Shown here piece by piece: positions 1-12,500 of a stretch of DNA of 64,000 nucleotides. Each line of letters begins with the position of its first letter. Within the stretch, counting starts at the first letter, position 1. Made by a program: the position numbers and the translations under genes. Below the pieces are notes generated by a model, which ran no database searches, was not told the DNA's origin, and saw only the letters and a program-made list of their open reading frames with translations. The DNA is from Hybos culiciformis (lineage: Eukaryota; Arthropoda; Insecta; Diptera; Hybotidae): NCBI GenBank assembly GCA_964007475.1, contig OZ023274.1, positions 55,323,678-55,387,677 on the forward strand. Reading direction: 5' to 3'.

Positions 1-882
1 TTGAAATCATTATTTTTTGTATAGAATTTTTATTAACAGCTAAATTTCATAGCAAGCGTTAAACTAAATTTCAATAAAGCAAATAATGATTTCAAATTAT
101 GCATTCTCAATAATGTGAAGGGATAAAAATTAAATTCCCTTTAATATCAGAGACACTAAATTTACCGTCTAAATTAGGAAAGGGAATTATCTATAAGAAT
201 ATGAATAATGAGTGAAGGAAATTTATTATTTGCGCTGAAAAGTATACTAATTTGATTTTGTTTGGTGATTTCAAGATACAATAAGACGATATAATTTTTA
301 AATATTCAAATAATTCAAATTAAATTAACTTTTTTAAGTAAAAAACATTCGGATCAATAATTAACATTAAATGTACCTAAATTAACTTCAAAATAATTAA
401 AATGAACCTATGTATTTCAGATCATTTCAATATCTTGCCTTATTTAATATGGTGTTATATCTAAGTATAAAAAATATTAAATTCTATTAGTGTGCTTCCG
501 ATATTAAAAAACTTACGCTTCGTGCCTGGTATATATGTATTTAAACAAGCATTTGTTAATCCTGTTGTAGTTAATAAGATAATAAACGCTAAAAAAAGTA
601 CGAATTTCCCGGGAGAAAAATAAGTAAGAAAAGTGATCACATTTCATTTCATGTTTCATGTTTTTGTTTTATTATTTTTACAGAGATTATGTAACCACTA
701 AAGTTATAAACATTATATCCTATAAAACAAATTTATAATATTGGACGCACTAAACTCGTTACAAATAATTTTATTAAAGCCTTGAGAAACAAAATAGGTA
801 TATTTTGGCATTGATAGTATAGATATCGATCAAGTAATTTATCATTATAGGTTTTCCCGGCTCAAAATATGCAAAAAAAAAA
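1..882. other. AT-rich stretch, no gene seen
   Basis: No long reading frame, splice-consistent exon or recognisable mobile element was found here. The sequence is AT-rich with short poly-A and poly-T runs, and ends at the inverted repeat that opens the next element. Confidence 0.5.
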
Positions 883-3800
883 CACACGAAGCAGTCATAG
901 AACTGCCTACAGAAGTTTATACTTAAGATTTAAACTATGAAATAACAGTGGCTACAAATAATGGACTGCTTTTCGACTGATGGACTGATTTTTATTTTAA
1001 TTTACATTTTGTACTGAGCAGCCCATCATTTGTAGCCACTGTTATTCATAGTTTTTAAATCTTTAAGTATAAACTTCTGTCGGCAGTTCTATGACTGCTT
1101 CGTGTTTTTTTTTTTTAAATAGGTAGCTCCGATGAAATTAATATTAACTGAAAAACATTTTTTGGGTGGGGAGCTACGGTTAGGTCGTGCCGGAGCAAAA
1201 TATACGAATTTTTTTTTTTTAAATAGGTAGCTCCGGTGAAATTAATATTACCTGAAAAAAAATTTTGGGTGGGGAGCTACGGTTAGGTCGTGCCGGAGCA
1301 AAATATACGAAAATTTTTTTTTTTTAAATAGTTAGCTCCGGTGAAATTAATATTAACTGAAAAACAATTTTTGGGTGGAGAGCTACGGTTAGGTCGTGCC
1401 GGAAATATACGAAAAAAATTTTTTTTTAATAAGGTAGCTCCGGTGAAATTAATATTACCTGAAAAAAAATTTTTGGGTGGGGAGCTACGTTTAGGTCGTG
1501 CCGGAGCAAAATATACGAAAATTTTTTTTTTTTTAATAGATAGCTCCGGTGAAATTAATATTAACTGAAAAAAAATGTTTGGGTGGGGAGCTACGGTTAG
1601 GTCGTGCCAAATATATGAAAAATTTTTTTTTTTAAATAGGTAGCTCCGTTGAAAAAAAATTTTTAGTTGGGGAGCTACGGTTAGGTCGTGCCGGAGCAAA
1701 ATATACGAAAAAAAAATTTTTTTTTTAAATATGTAGCTTTGGTGAAATTAAGATTACCAGCGAAAAATTTTGAGTGAGGAGCTACAGTTAGGTCGTGCCG
1801 GAGCAAAATACACGAACATTTTTTTTTTTTAAATAGGTAGCTCCGGTGAAAGTAATATTACCTGAAAAAAAATTTTTGGGTGGGGAGCTACGGTTAGGTC
1901 GTGCCGGAGCAAAATATACGAAAAATTTTTTTTTTTCAAAATAGGTAGCTCCGGTGAAATTAATATTACCTGAAAAAAAAATGTTGGGTGGGGAGTTACG
2001 GTTAGGTCGTGCCGGAGCAAAATATACGAAATTTTTTTTTTTTTCAAAATAGGTAGCTCCGGTGAAATTAATATTAACTGAAAAAACATTTTTGGGTGTG
2101 GAGCTACGGTTAGGTCGTGCCGGAGCAAAATATCCGAAATTTTTTTTTTTTTAAATAGGTAGCTCCGGTGAAATTAATATTAACTGAAAAAAAATTTTTG
2201 GGTGGGGAGCTACGGTTAGGTCGTGCCAGAGCAAAATATACGAAAATTTTTTTTCTTTTAAATAGGTAGCTCCGGTAAAATTAATATTAACTGAAAAAAA
2301 ATTTTTGGGTGGGGAGCTACGGTTAGGTCGTGCCGGAGCAAAATATACGAAATTTTTTTTTTTTAAATAGGTAGCTCCGGTGAAATTAATATTAACTGAA
2401 AAAAAATTTTTGGGTGGGAGCTACGGTTAGGTCGTGCCGGAGCAAAATATACGAAAATTTTTTTTTTTTAAATAGGTAGCTCCGGTGAAATTAATATTAA
2501 TTGAAAAAAATTTTTTGGGTGGGAGCTACGGTTAGGTCGTGCCGGAGCAAAATATACGAACATTTTTTTTTTTTAAATAGGTAGCTCCGGTAAAATTAAT
2601 ATTACCTGAAAAAAAATTTTTGGGTGGGGAGCTACGGTTAGGTCGTGCCGGAGCAAAATATAACAAAAAAAATTTTTTTTTAAATAGGTAGCTCCGGTGA
2701 AATTAATATTAACTGAAAAAAAATTTTTGGATGGGAGCTACGGTTAGGTCGTGCCGGAGCAAAATATACGAAATTTTTTTTTTTTAAATAGGTAGCGCCG
2801 GTGAAATTAATATTACCTGAAAAAAAATTTTTGGGTGGAGAGCTACGGTTAGGTCGTGCCAGAGCAAAATATACGAAAACATTTTTTTTTTTTAAATAGG
2901 TAGCTTTGGTGAAATTAAGATTACCAGCGAAAAATTTTGGGTGGGGAGCTACAGTTAGGTCATGCCGGAGCAAAATATACGAAAAATTTTTTTTTTAAAT
3001 AGGTAGCTCCGGTGAAATTAATATTAACTGAAAAAAATTTTTTGGGTGGAGAGCTACGGTTAGGTCGTGCCGGAGCAAAATATACGAAAAATTTTTTTCC
3101 GGTGAAATTAATATTACCTGAAAAAAAATTTTTGGGTGGGGAGCTACGGTTAGGTCGTGCCGGAGCCAAATATACGAAAAAAATTTTTTTTTCAAAATAG
3201 GTAGCTCCGGTGAAATTAATATTATCTGAAAAAAAAATGTTGGGTGGGGAGCTACGGTTAGGTCGTGCCGGAGCAAAATATACGAACTTTTTTTTTTTTT
3301 CAAAATAGGTAGCTCCGGTGAAATTAATATTACCTGAAAAAAAATTTTGGGTGGGGAGGTACGGTTAGGTCGTGCCGGAGGAAAATATAGGAAAATTTTT
3401 TTTTTTTAAATAGGTAGCTCCGGTGAAATTAATATTAACTGAAAAAAAATTTTTGGGTGTGGAGCTACGGTTAGGTCGTGCCGAAGCAAAATATACGAAA
3501 AAATTTTTTTTTTAAATAGGTAGCTCCGGTGAAATTAATATTAACTGAAAAAAATTTTTGGGTGTGGAGCTACGGTTAGGTCGTGCCGGAGCAAAATTTA
3601 CGAAAAATTTTTTTTTTTTAAATAGGTAGCTCCGGTGAAATTAATATTAACTGAAAAGAAATTTTTGGGTGTGGAGCTACGGTTAGGTCGTGCCGGAGCA
3701 AAATATACGAAAATTTTTTTTTTTAAATAGTTAGCTCCGGTGAAATTAATATTAACTGAAAAAAAATTTTTGGGTGGGGAGCTACGGTTAGGTTGTGCCG

Positions 3801-4310
3801 GAGCAAAATATACGAAAATTTTTTTTTTTAAATAGGTAGCTCCGGTGAAATTAATATTACCTGAAAAAAAAATTTTTAGGTGGGGAGCTACGGTTAGGTC
3901 GTGCCGGAGCAAAATATACGAACATTTTTTTTTTTTCAAAATGGGTAACTCCGGTGAAATTAATATTACCTGAAAAAAAATTTTTGGGTGGGCAGCTACG
4001 GTTAGGTCGTGCCGGAGCAAAATATACGAAAATATTTTTTTTTCAAAATAGGTAGCTCCGGTGAAAATAATTTTACCTGAAAAAAATTTTTTGGGTGGGG
4101 ATCTACGGTTAGGTCGTGCCGGAGCAAAATATACGAAATTTTTTTGAAGTTTATACTTCTTTAGCCGCGTTGGGCGTTTTTTTGGTAGAGGGTAAAATAT
4201 TTTAATTTACATTTTGTACTCAGCAGCCTATCATTTGTAGCCACTGTTATTTCATATTTTAAATCTTTAAGTATAAACTTCTGTAGGCAGTTCTATGACT
4301 GCTTCGTGTG
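883..4310. mobile_element. TIR-flanked element carrying a large tandem array
   Basis: An end sequence of about 90 bp (CACACGAAGCAGTCATAG at its tip) occurs three times: inverted at 883-968, and in the opposite orientation at about 1016-1104 and 4215-4310. The outer pair forms terminal inverted repeats around a tandem array of about 3 kb. A longer segment (about 990-1104) is also directly repeated at 4200-4310. There is no coding capacity, so it would be non-autonomous. No clear target-site duplication was seen. Superfamily unknown; a chance association of a satellite with a short hairpin element is the alternative. Confidence 0.55.
1105..4150. repeat. Tandem array, about 29 units of about 105 bp
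   Basis: Units run from a conserved TAGGTAGCTCCGGTGAAATT through GGGTGGGGAGCTACGG and GTCGTGCCGGAGCAAAAT to a long T run. Unit length varies from about 90 to 110 bp, mostly through poly-A and poly-T slippage. Each unit contains the inverted pairs GTAGCTCC / GGAGCTAC and GCTCCGG / CCGGAGC, so each can fold into a hairpin. Apparent reading frames on both strands are only translations of the repeat. Confidence 0.92.
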
Positions 4311-4513
4311 TTTTTTTTGTACTGTAATTCATTTAATTCATTTTTGTATTTTAATTCACTTAATTCATTTTTTATTGTATTTTCATTCATTTTTGCATAT
4401 TTACATTTCCAGTTTATGATACAAGCGCGATGTGAGTACTTATAGATTTTAAGTACTCTAATTTCTCAGTTCTTTGCCTTTTTTTAATCACTCGCCTAAT
4501 TTTCTTATATTTT

Positions 4514-5302
4514 AGTAAGTTTATTTTTTTTTATTTTTGAACTTTACGCCATAATAACTGGCCAAAATGAAAAAGGCAGCCTTTGAATTCCGTGCAGATG
4601 GTAAGAAGGACTTGGCAGCCGAAGCAATGGCTATTTCAAAATCTGATACTATTCTTTCAGGATTTAAATTAATGTTTTGATTAACAGCTAGAAAAAACAA
4701 TTGAAAAAAAAAACTGTTCATAAGCTTCTTTACTTTTCTGATTCATTAAACAGAAGATTAATGGGACAACATGTCCTTCAAAAACGTCATGAACAGTGAA
4801 AAGTTGTCTCATTATTGTAGGTACTATATAAAATGTCCCATAAGCCAGCACTTTGAATCGCCAAGTAATTTTAAAGACTGAGAGGTGCCAAATATTATTA
4901 TTTTTTCATTGTTGTAACTATAATCAGAAAGAACAAATATTTCGCTATATAATAATTTTAATTCTTCAGGGATATCGATTTCTGATATAGTTGAAGGTTC
5001 TTTAATAAAGTTTTTTCGGGCTCGATTGATTTTTTTTCTTTGAGCATTATTTGTGGGAAGATATCAGTTTGTTTTTTTATTATGTGCTCTCCGTTTTCTA
5101 ATACAGTATTTACCCTGCTTTTACAATTTTTAGACTTACGTTGGGAGCAACTCCATCTGTATATTCCATTTTTGTTGAGATCTAAACAGTAATCATATCC
5201 GTTAATAAAAAGTTTTTCTTTCCCCTTATTAGTTTTTACAATGGTGATTTTGTTGTAATTCATAATAAAATCAAAATTATACCAAATCAAAGATAAATTC
5301 AA
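4514..5302 (-). pseudogene. MULE transposase remnant with FLYWCH zinc finger
   Basis: Reading on the minus strand, 5302-4958 encodes a FLYWCH-type finger: an aromatic/leucine-rich start, then YRWSCSQRKSKNC, and a later histidine. Downstream (about 4860-4520), after stops and frameshifts, the frame shows the MULE DDE core: a GTF..VPTI..QLFTVH stretch, GHVVPLIFCLMNQKSKEAY, and SDFEIAIASAAKSFLP. This order (FLYWCH, then MULE domain) is typical of Mutator-like transposases in animals. The copy is broken by several stops and lacks the rest of the protein. Its upstream side ends next to the hAT element at 5319. Confidence 0.75.
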
Positions 5303-5318
5303 AATAATATATTTGTAG

Positions 5319-6107
5319 TAGAGATTGTGATCGAGAATTCCCGTCTCGAGAAATCTCGAGACTTTTACGTATTTTAATGTCTCGGGTCTCGAGAAATTTA
5401 AATATTCATGTTTCGGGAATTCTCGTAGTCTCGAGAATTTTTTTTTAGTCTCGAGAAATTTAAAAATAAATTCTGTACCAAAATTTTTATGTTTATTTGA
5501 ATTTGGATTTTATATACTGTAATTTTAATATTGCAATCAAATTTCCTAAAGGGTAATAACTAATAATATTTAAAATAAGATCAACGTCTACTCAAAGTGA
5601 ACGAAACTTTTCGACAGCGGGAAACTTAGTTTCCAAAATAAGGACTCGTCTATCAGATAGAGCTATAGATACCCCTTGTTTTTTAAAATGTTTTTTTTAT
5701 GAAAAACATTTCCTTATTAATTTTATATTTTCCACATACTTTTACAATGGTGTCTTAGTATCTATGGCCCTATTTGATTGACATTTTTTTTAGAAAAAAT
5801 ATATAAGTATATTTAAAGCATATATATTATTTAATATTATTTTTGTTCCTACTAATAATATGTAGTAATATATTTTCATTATTTTTTTTCCTAATATTAG
5901 TGAATTAGTTATTAATAAAAATAAATAATTTTCCAATATTTTTTGTAATTATTTGAATTTTATTTTATTTTATGAAAGTATCGGGAAATCTCGAGACTTT
6001 CGAGACATAGAAAAAAAAATCTCGTATTCTCGAGACAACAAATATAGCGAGACAAAAAAGTCTCGATGTCTCGAGACATGAAAAATGTCGGGAAATCGCA
6101 ATCTCTA
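5319..6107. mobile_element. Non-autonomous hAT element (8-bp TSD)
   Basis: The termini are TAGAGATTGTGATCG on the left and the complement of TAGAGATTGCGATTTCCCG on the right. An exact 8-bp duplication ATTTGTAG flanks the element at 5311-5318 and 6108-6115. The TAGAG start and 8-bp duplication are hAT hallmarks. Subterminal regions are packed with TCTCGAGA-type words at both ends, while the middle is AT-rich. No transposase is present. Confidence 0.88.
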
Positions 6108-6204
6108 ATTTGTAGTATATATTTCGATGTTTTCTTATCAACTTTTAACATAAGAATGAAGTTATTGCATTGTGTGCATGTAAATGAGTCATGCATAGTA
6201 TTTT

Positions 6205-6521
6205 TGGTAACATGAAAATTGCTCACATGAAAATTTTAGTTGTTAATATTTTTTTTTTTTTATAATATTAACTATTTTAAATAATAAATAAATTATCTTC
6301 TTTTTTTTTAAATAAATTTTTTTTTTTATCAAATTTTATGTTTTCTATGTGAAAACTCAAAATTATAACTGAATTTGGCATACGTAGCAGATCCTTTAAA
6401 ATAAATAAATTTTCTTACATTAATTAAAATGAAAATCTGATTCAAAATTAGAATTAATAAAATAAACTCTAAAATTAATAAATGAACCACAATTTTCATG
6501 TACGCAATTTTCATGTAACCA
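6205..6521. mobile_element. Short TIR element (MITE)
   Basis: The ends TGGTAACATGAAAATTG and the complement of TGGTTACATGAAAATTG are inverted repeats, each followed inward by a second copy of ACATGAAAATT. The sequence AGTATTTT flanks both sides (6197-6204 and 6521-6528), giving a 7- or 8-bp target duplication. The interior is poly-T and poly-A rich with no coding capacity. Superfamily not assigned. Confidence 0.75.
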
Positions 6522-6547
6522 GTATTTTATTATTTTAAAAAAAAAAA

Positions 6548-6712
6548 AAAAAGATTTAGCTTTTGTCCCATTTGGATTTTTTTATTTGGATTTTGGAACA
6601 TTTGGATTTTTTTTGTTTGGATTTTGTCACATTAGGATTTTATAATTTGGATTTAAAAAAAAATTTGGATTTTGGGACATTTGAATTTTTTTTTTTTGGA
6701 TTGTGACCTAGA
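6548..6712. repeat. Degenerate minisatellite of ATTTGGATTTT words
   Basis: ATTTGGATTTT, alternating with TTTTGGGACATTTGG-like variants, is repeated about eight times over 165 bp with variable spacing. No coding potential. Confidence 0.7.
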
Positions 6713-6721
6713 TCCGTTACA

Positions 6722-6984
6722 AAATGCATGAAAAAATTGTGTATACATAATTTCAACAAATCCTATAATGAAACGAAGCGCTGGTTATTAAACAGTCAAG
6801 AATAAAACAATTAGAAGAAAAAATGTATGCGTGCATAAAATATCGATTCTTCCGGAATAATTTTGTTTCAAAAGACAAAAATATTTTCATTAAAGAATAA
6901 TACGTTTTTTAACTTATTTAATTTTTTTTCTTTTAAGAAATATAGTTTTTAGAGCGACTGCGTATCTATGATAAATTTGTATTT
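6722..6984. other. AT-rich spacer, nothing recognised
   Basis: Unique-looking AT-rich sequence between the minisatellite and the BEL remnant. Confidence 0.4.
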
Positions 6985-7370
6985 AGGTTTTGCACACCCA
7001 CTTAAAAATATCACGGCATGCCACTGCCATAATAATACAAATAGAAGGAATTATGAACTCTCGACCTCTAAGTGAAATGTCTTCTGATCCTTCTCATGCT
7101 CAGCCATTAACTACTGCTCATTTTTTGATAGGTAAGCCAATAGTGGCGATTCCTGAACTTTCTTATGAAAATATTCCAAATAATCGTTTAAAGCCTTGGA
7201 GAAAAATCTCTCAATTAATTCAATCATTTTAGAAGCGATTTTCTTTGGAATACGTACATTCATTACAACAGAGAAATAAATGGAAAAATAATGTTCCAAA
7301 TATTAACGTAAATGAAATAGTTTTGATAGAAGATGAGTGTCCAACTTCGTTTGGTCGTTGGTGTGATTCC
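6985..7370 (+). pseudogene. BEL/Pao retrotransposon integrase C-terminal remnant
   Basis: The frame reads IEGIMNSRPLSE, then PLTTAHFLIGKP and NRLKPWRKISQLIQSF, followed across an in-frame TAG (at the position of a conserved tryptophan) by KRFSLEYVHSLQQRNKW and VNEIVLIEDE. This is the end of a BEL/Pao integrase plus the DUF5641-type tail. Only about 130 residues remain; no RT, protease or LTR is visible nearby. It is cut off at about 7370 by the LINE 3' end. Confidence 0.85.
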
Positions 7371-7583
7371 TGGTAAGGATTCTCTCCCTTCACAATTGTT
7401 TCCTACAGCTGGCGGACATTTGATTTACGACTTGCGCCACTTCAAGAAGAATGTAAATGATTACCTACTGACTCATTTTTTAATCCCGTCTTAGCTTCCT
7501 GTCCCCATTATCAAATCCATACTTCTTTAAGTATAAAAGGTATCCCACCTAGTGATTTGCTAACTTTAATCAAAAATTAAATA
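7371..7583 (+). pseudogene. 5'-truncated non-LTR retrotransposon 3' end
   Basis: The frame DSLPSQLFPTA..HLIYDLRHFKKNVNDYLL ends at a stop near 7490 and is followed by a short 3' UTR and an A-rich tail. The same end, with higher similarity in the UTR, occurs inverted at 58195-59170, where more of the reverse transcriptase C-terminus is left. This identifies it as a 5'-truncated jockey/RTE-like LINE insertion. Confidence 0.75.
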
Positions 7584-7804
7584 AAAAAAAATAAAATAAA
7601 TTAAGCTAGTTTTTTCTTTGTATAGGCTTTTAGTACCTAATTGAAAACTTTTTCAAAGGCGCCAAACATTCCTCGCAAACACAAAAAACAACAACGAGCC
7701 TGACCTGTATGTATGAATTCAAAAATATCACATTTTAATATAGTAAATTCAATTACAAAAATAAAACAATATTATTATGAAATGTAAAAAAAATAAATAA
7801 AAAA

Positions 7805-8213
7805 TTAATGGCGCTTCGGGAAACATTCAATGCACAAAGAAGATTTATTTTCACAGCCTGGGCAAGCATATTTGGTTTGCTTTCTAGTTTTCTCTTTCAA
7901 ACAATGTCTACAATTAACATAGTATGATTTTCTTTTATAGTTTTCGGGTAAAGGGATTTTTTGCAAACAATGCTTCGGAACTTCCGAGCTTAAATGTGTA
8001 TTTGTATTATTTAAATCATATTTAGGACGCATGATTTTGATCACCAGCTTCATCCTCTGAATCATAATCACTTGATTGAGAATAATCAGGATCTATCACA
8101 GAATCGTCATTGCTGAATTCTTTATCAATATTATTTTCAGGATTATCAAAATCATCACTCTGAAAAAACTCATCAAAAAGTTTGTCGAACTTTTTCTGAA
8201 GTCTATCATCCAT
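7805..8213 (-). pseudogene. Internally deleted piggyBac-like transposase
   Basis: Two overlapping minus-strand frames join the extreme ends of a piggyBac-type protein. The N-terminus (8213-8022, 63 aa) starts MDDRLQKKFDKLFDE and is acidic with SDYDSEDE. The C-terminus (8071-7805) ends in a cysteine-rich finger, CRHCLKEKTRKQTKYACPGC then LCIECFPKRH. The whole DDD catalytic core is missing and the two parts are one frame apart, so no transposase can be made. TTAA-flanked termini were not identified. Confidence 0.72.
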
Positions 8214-8679
8214 CCTTTAAAAATAATATATTTTGCAAATTAAAAAATTATTATTTACTTATGCCTTGTTCAGACAACGACTAAATCATGATTTCCTAAT
8301 CGTGATTTGCGTAGATAATCATACTTTGAAAACCTGTGTGAACCAAAGAAATCATAAGTCAAGAATGGCCTTATGAAAAAAAAATGACCCCAGTTTTTGT
8401 TTGCAATGATGTTCCCAGTTTAATCTCCGATGGCATAAAAATGTAAACCAACTAAAGAAAATGTGAACCAAATAAAAAAGGAATATGTTATTATTACTTT
8501 TTTATCATACCGTAATAAAAAACAATAAAGAAAAAAATAGTTTTTGTTTTTTTTTAAATACAATATATTTAAACTCATCAAAACAATATTTTGAAATGAA
8601 TTAATAATTCTATAAAGCTTGGTAGGAATATTAATTTAAAATAATTCTCGAAAAAGTTAAACATTCAAAAAATAATAAA

Positions 8680-8943
8680 TTGAGTAGCAAAAACTTTTAT
8701 TTCAAATTAATAAATATTATCATGAGAAATATTGGTAATACTATTTTCGATAACTTCGATCATGATTTAGAAGATTGCGATATTTTAAATAATCACCGAT
8801 ATTATTTGATAAAATTAATAATTGAACAATATTTAACCATAAAAATATTTGATTTCGGGAATGAAATAACAGAAAACATTAAACATTCATCTAAAGTAAG
8901 CCGACAACAACATAACAAGTTAATAAAATTTACAGGACAATAG
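8680..8943 (+). CDS. Unrecognised small ORF inside the TIR element
   Basis: An 87-residue frame ends in SRQQHNKLIKFTGQ, with a Tyr/Ile/Leu-rich middle and acidic NFDHDLEDCD segment. The basic ending reminded me of transposase C-termini, but I could not match it to a family. It lies in the left arm of the 8262-15032 element and could be the last part of its lost transposase, or chance. Confidence 0.2.
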   Translation: MSSKNFYFKLINIIMRNIGNTIFDNFDHDLEDCDILNNHRYYLIKLIIEQYLTIKIFDFGNEITENIKHSSKVSRQQHNKLIKFTGQ

Positions 8944-9349
8944 TTAATTTTGTCACTTGAACTTTTAAAATTTGACTTTGTAATAACGGTAGAACTAACA
9001 TTTTTTGTTCTATTTTCAGATTGAAATTTGAGAACATAAAAATTATTTTTCAATAACATATGTTATTTTATAATAGTGCTTCACCCTTAAAAATTTCAAA
9101 TTCTGAATTTCAAATTCCTAATGTATTTGTTAGTGTAATTTAATGTCAAAAAAAAGTTTTCGGGTGAACACTTTTTTTCACTTTTTATCATAAATCTCAA
9201 ATATTAATAACAAAGTTGCCAGAGTAGGATTTTCTTTCCCTAAATTTAGAGGATTTTGTATATCGGCGAAAAATTATGAACAAAAAATTATTGTACAAGA
9301 AAAATCTCAGGAAATTTGCGGAATTTTTTTCATCTGGCATGTTTGTTTT

Positions 9350-9552
9350 TGTAATAAATCTAGTTTATTTTGAAATAAAACTCTTTTAGTTTTAATAATT
9401 AATAGATATTTATTGAATTTAATTCTTGTCAAAACCCGCTTCTTCTTCTTAAAACAAAATGGATCCTAACCGTCTACTCTATAGATCATTATTTTAAATC
9501 TCAACTATTAATGTGTTAGTGATCACCATATACTTAATACTAATATATAACA
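9350..9552 (-). repeat. 3' LTR of the first gypsy element
   Basis: 203 bp; on the minus strand it runs TGTTATATATTAG to GATTTATTACA, i.e. TG..CA ends. Matches the other LTR (13939-14141) except for one base next to its inner end. Confidence 0.95.
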
Positions 9553-9565
9553 TCTTCCTTTCTTT
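9553..9565 (-). other. Polypurine tract
   Basis: Minus-strand AAAGAAAGGAAGA lies directly against the TG start of the 3' LTR, the expected place for the plus-strand primer. Confidence 0.85.
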
Positions 9566-9573
9566 GAACTTGG

Positions 9574-12500
9574 CTAAGTGCATTCAAAGTCTTTGTACTT
9601 TGATGGAAATATAATGGTTCTTTTTGGTCTTGTATTTGGAACAACTGTTTCATCAGGAGTGGAACCTACTTCAGGTTGACTACTAAGAATTGTTTGAGCT
9701 ATGGGTGTTCTCTCTTCATCAGTAGTATCAGTTGTACCATTTGTTTTATCACGTTCTTCTAGCATTGGTTTAATGTGGACACGGTCACGTCTGTATGGAA
9801 TACTATCAACATTAACCATATATGATCTATCAGATTTTTTTGATGAAACGATACCTTCTGACCAATTTGAATCTTTATCTGGACGTAACTGTACCATTAC
9901 ATTTTGACCAATCAATAATTCTGGAAGATCTCTTGTTTTCCTATCATAATATAACTTATTTTTCGACCTTTGTGTTGTAATACTATTTTTGACTTTTTCA
10001 ACAATTTTGAATTGATAATGTTTGGTAACTGCTGGTAAGCTTGTTCTTGTATTTCGTGAAAAACATCTTTGAACTGGACTCGATTTCATTTTATTTGGTG
10101 TATTTCTCCAATGTAGCAACATCATCCAAAAATCTTCCTTTTCTTCATTAGCTTTTTTCATCATTATTTTGGCAATTTTTACTGCTGCTTCAGCTTTACC
10201 ATTACCTTGCTGGTGATAAGGCGACGATGTAATATGTTTAAAATTATATTGTTTAGCAAAATTTTGCATAGCTACATTAACAAAATGAGTCCCATTATCA
10301 GATTTAACTTCTTCGCTAATTCCGTATCGAGCAAAATGTCTTTTCATCACATTAATGACAGAACTGGGGGTTAAGTCCTTTAAAAAATCGCATTCAAACA
10401 TGTCAGAATAATGATCAACAATTACTAGCACTTTTCTATCAATTCCATCATATTTTTGGAAAAATATGTCCATAGATATATATTGCCATGGATATTCGGG
10501 TATTTCGTGTGTCATCATTGGTAGTTTTGGTTGGGAGCTTGAAAACTTAGCACATACCTTACATGTTCTTACTTTTTCCATAATTTGTTGACTCATTCCT
10601 GGCCAAAATAAATTATTCTTAGCTAAGTTCAATGTGTTTTCAATACCACTATGACTTGAGTGAACTTTGTCAACTAAAAACTTTCGAATACTTGATGGAA
10701 TCAGAATTGCATCATTTCTGAATATTAAACCATCTTGTATTGATAATTCATTTTTGTATTTAAAATAAATTTTCGTATTTTCATTGACATCTCGTACGTA
10801 TTTAGGCCATCCATTAGTGATATACATCATTAAATTTTGAAAAACTGCATCATTTTTGGTTTCGTCTTTAATATGATCAATTCTTTCATCTGTAACATTC
10901 AAATTTTCAATTAAATTTAACGATCTTATATATTTTTCGTGCAAAGAAATTTTAAAAATATTGCCTCTATTAATTTCATCGTTAAAGTCTTTATCATTTC
11001 GATTATAAGTAGCCCGTGACAATGCATCGGCAATTATATTATGTTTACCATCAACAAATTTTACATCTAAATTGTAACGTTGTAAAATCATCAGCATCAA
11101 TTGTAATCTCTTAGGAGCTTTCAGAAGAGGTCTATTGAAAATGGGAATAAGCGGCTTGTGATCTGTTTTAATAATTACGTCACAATTACCAACTATCATC
11201 TGGTCAAATCTTAGACAAGCAAAAACAATCGCAAGTAATTCCTTTTCAATCATTGCATAATTCCTTTCTGCTTTTGTCAATGTTCTTGAAGCGTAAGCAA
11301 CTACTTCATTGTCTTGAAACATTACTGCACCTAAACCTGTCGATGACGAATCACATTCTAAAACAACTGGCTTATTTGGATCATAATAACGCAGCGTTTT
11401 AATATTACTTATTATACTTTTTAATTTATCATATTCTTTTTGTTCAACAGCAAGCCATACCCAAGGTGTTTTATCTAATATCAACTTACGTAAATGTGTT
11501 GATTCTGAACTCAAATTCTTAATAAATCGACTAAGATAATTTATCATACCCAGGAAGCGATGTAAGTCTTGTTTATTCTCTGGTATAGGCATGTTTTTTA
11601 TGGCTTCAATTTTTGTTTCATCAGCTTTTAATCCTTCAGTTGTAAAATTAAATCCATAAAATTTAACTGAATTTTTACATAATACTAATTTAGATTTATT
11701 GAGCTTACAATTCTTTTGTCTACATCTTAATAACAGGTTTCGCAGATTATTATTATGATCAGCAAACGCTTCTTCATAAGTATTTCCCGTACCATAAATA
11801 AGAATATCATCAACCATATTTTCTACACCTTTTAAGCCATTTATCACTTCAGACATTTTCCTTTGGAACAATTCTGGCGCCGATGACACCCCAAATGGTA
11901 ATCTTAACCATCTATACCGACCAAATGGTGTCCAAAAGCAAGTTAATTTACTACTTTCTTCAGTGAGCATTAGTTGCCAGAAACTTTTTTTAGCATCTAC
12001 TGTAGAAAATATTTTAGCCTTACCCAACTCCGGTAAAATTTCTTCAATGGTGGAAAACTGCCAATTAGGTCTTTTTAGAGCTTTATTTAAAGGGATTGGA
12101 TCTATACAAATACGAAAAGAATTCTTTTTTTCAACCATTAATACATTGCTCACCCAATCTGTGTGTTGTTCTTCTTTAATAATTATTTCATCTTTTACAA
12201 GTTGATCCAGTTCCTCCTTTAATTTTTCTCTTAAATGAATTGGAATTCTTCTAGCTTTTTGAATTATAGCTGGAATTTCCTTATCAACTTCTAATTCAAT
12301 TTTCCCGTCTAATTTCCCATAACCTTGAAACACATCTTGGAAATCATTAACGATTTGTTCAGCCTGCATGTGAAGTCCATTTAAATCTTTTGGTTCAGAA
12401 ATTTGTGACATATTAATCTTTTTGCAATATTTTACAAAACCCAACGTCAAGCATGCATTTTCTGATAATAAAGCACCATATTCAATATTTACCACTTTGA

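Noticed and set aside
1283..4020. Several open frames of 60-140 residues on both strands
   Set aside because: They are translations of the 105-bp tandem repeat (recurring HDLTVAPHP and RPNRSSPPKN words), with no start context or conserved domain.
9075..9086. CACTA-type ends for the AGTGCTTCACCC family
   Set aside because: CACTA elements read CACTA inward from the outside; here the orientation is reversed (AGTG..CACT), so the 3-bp duplication alone is not enough.
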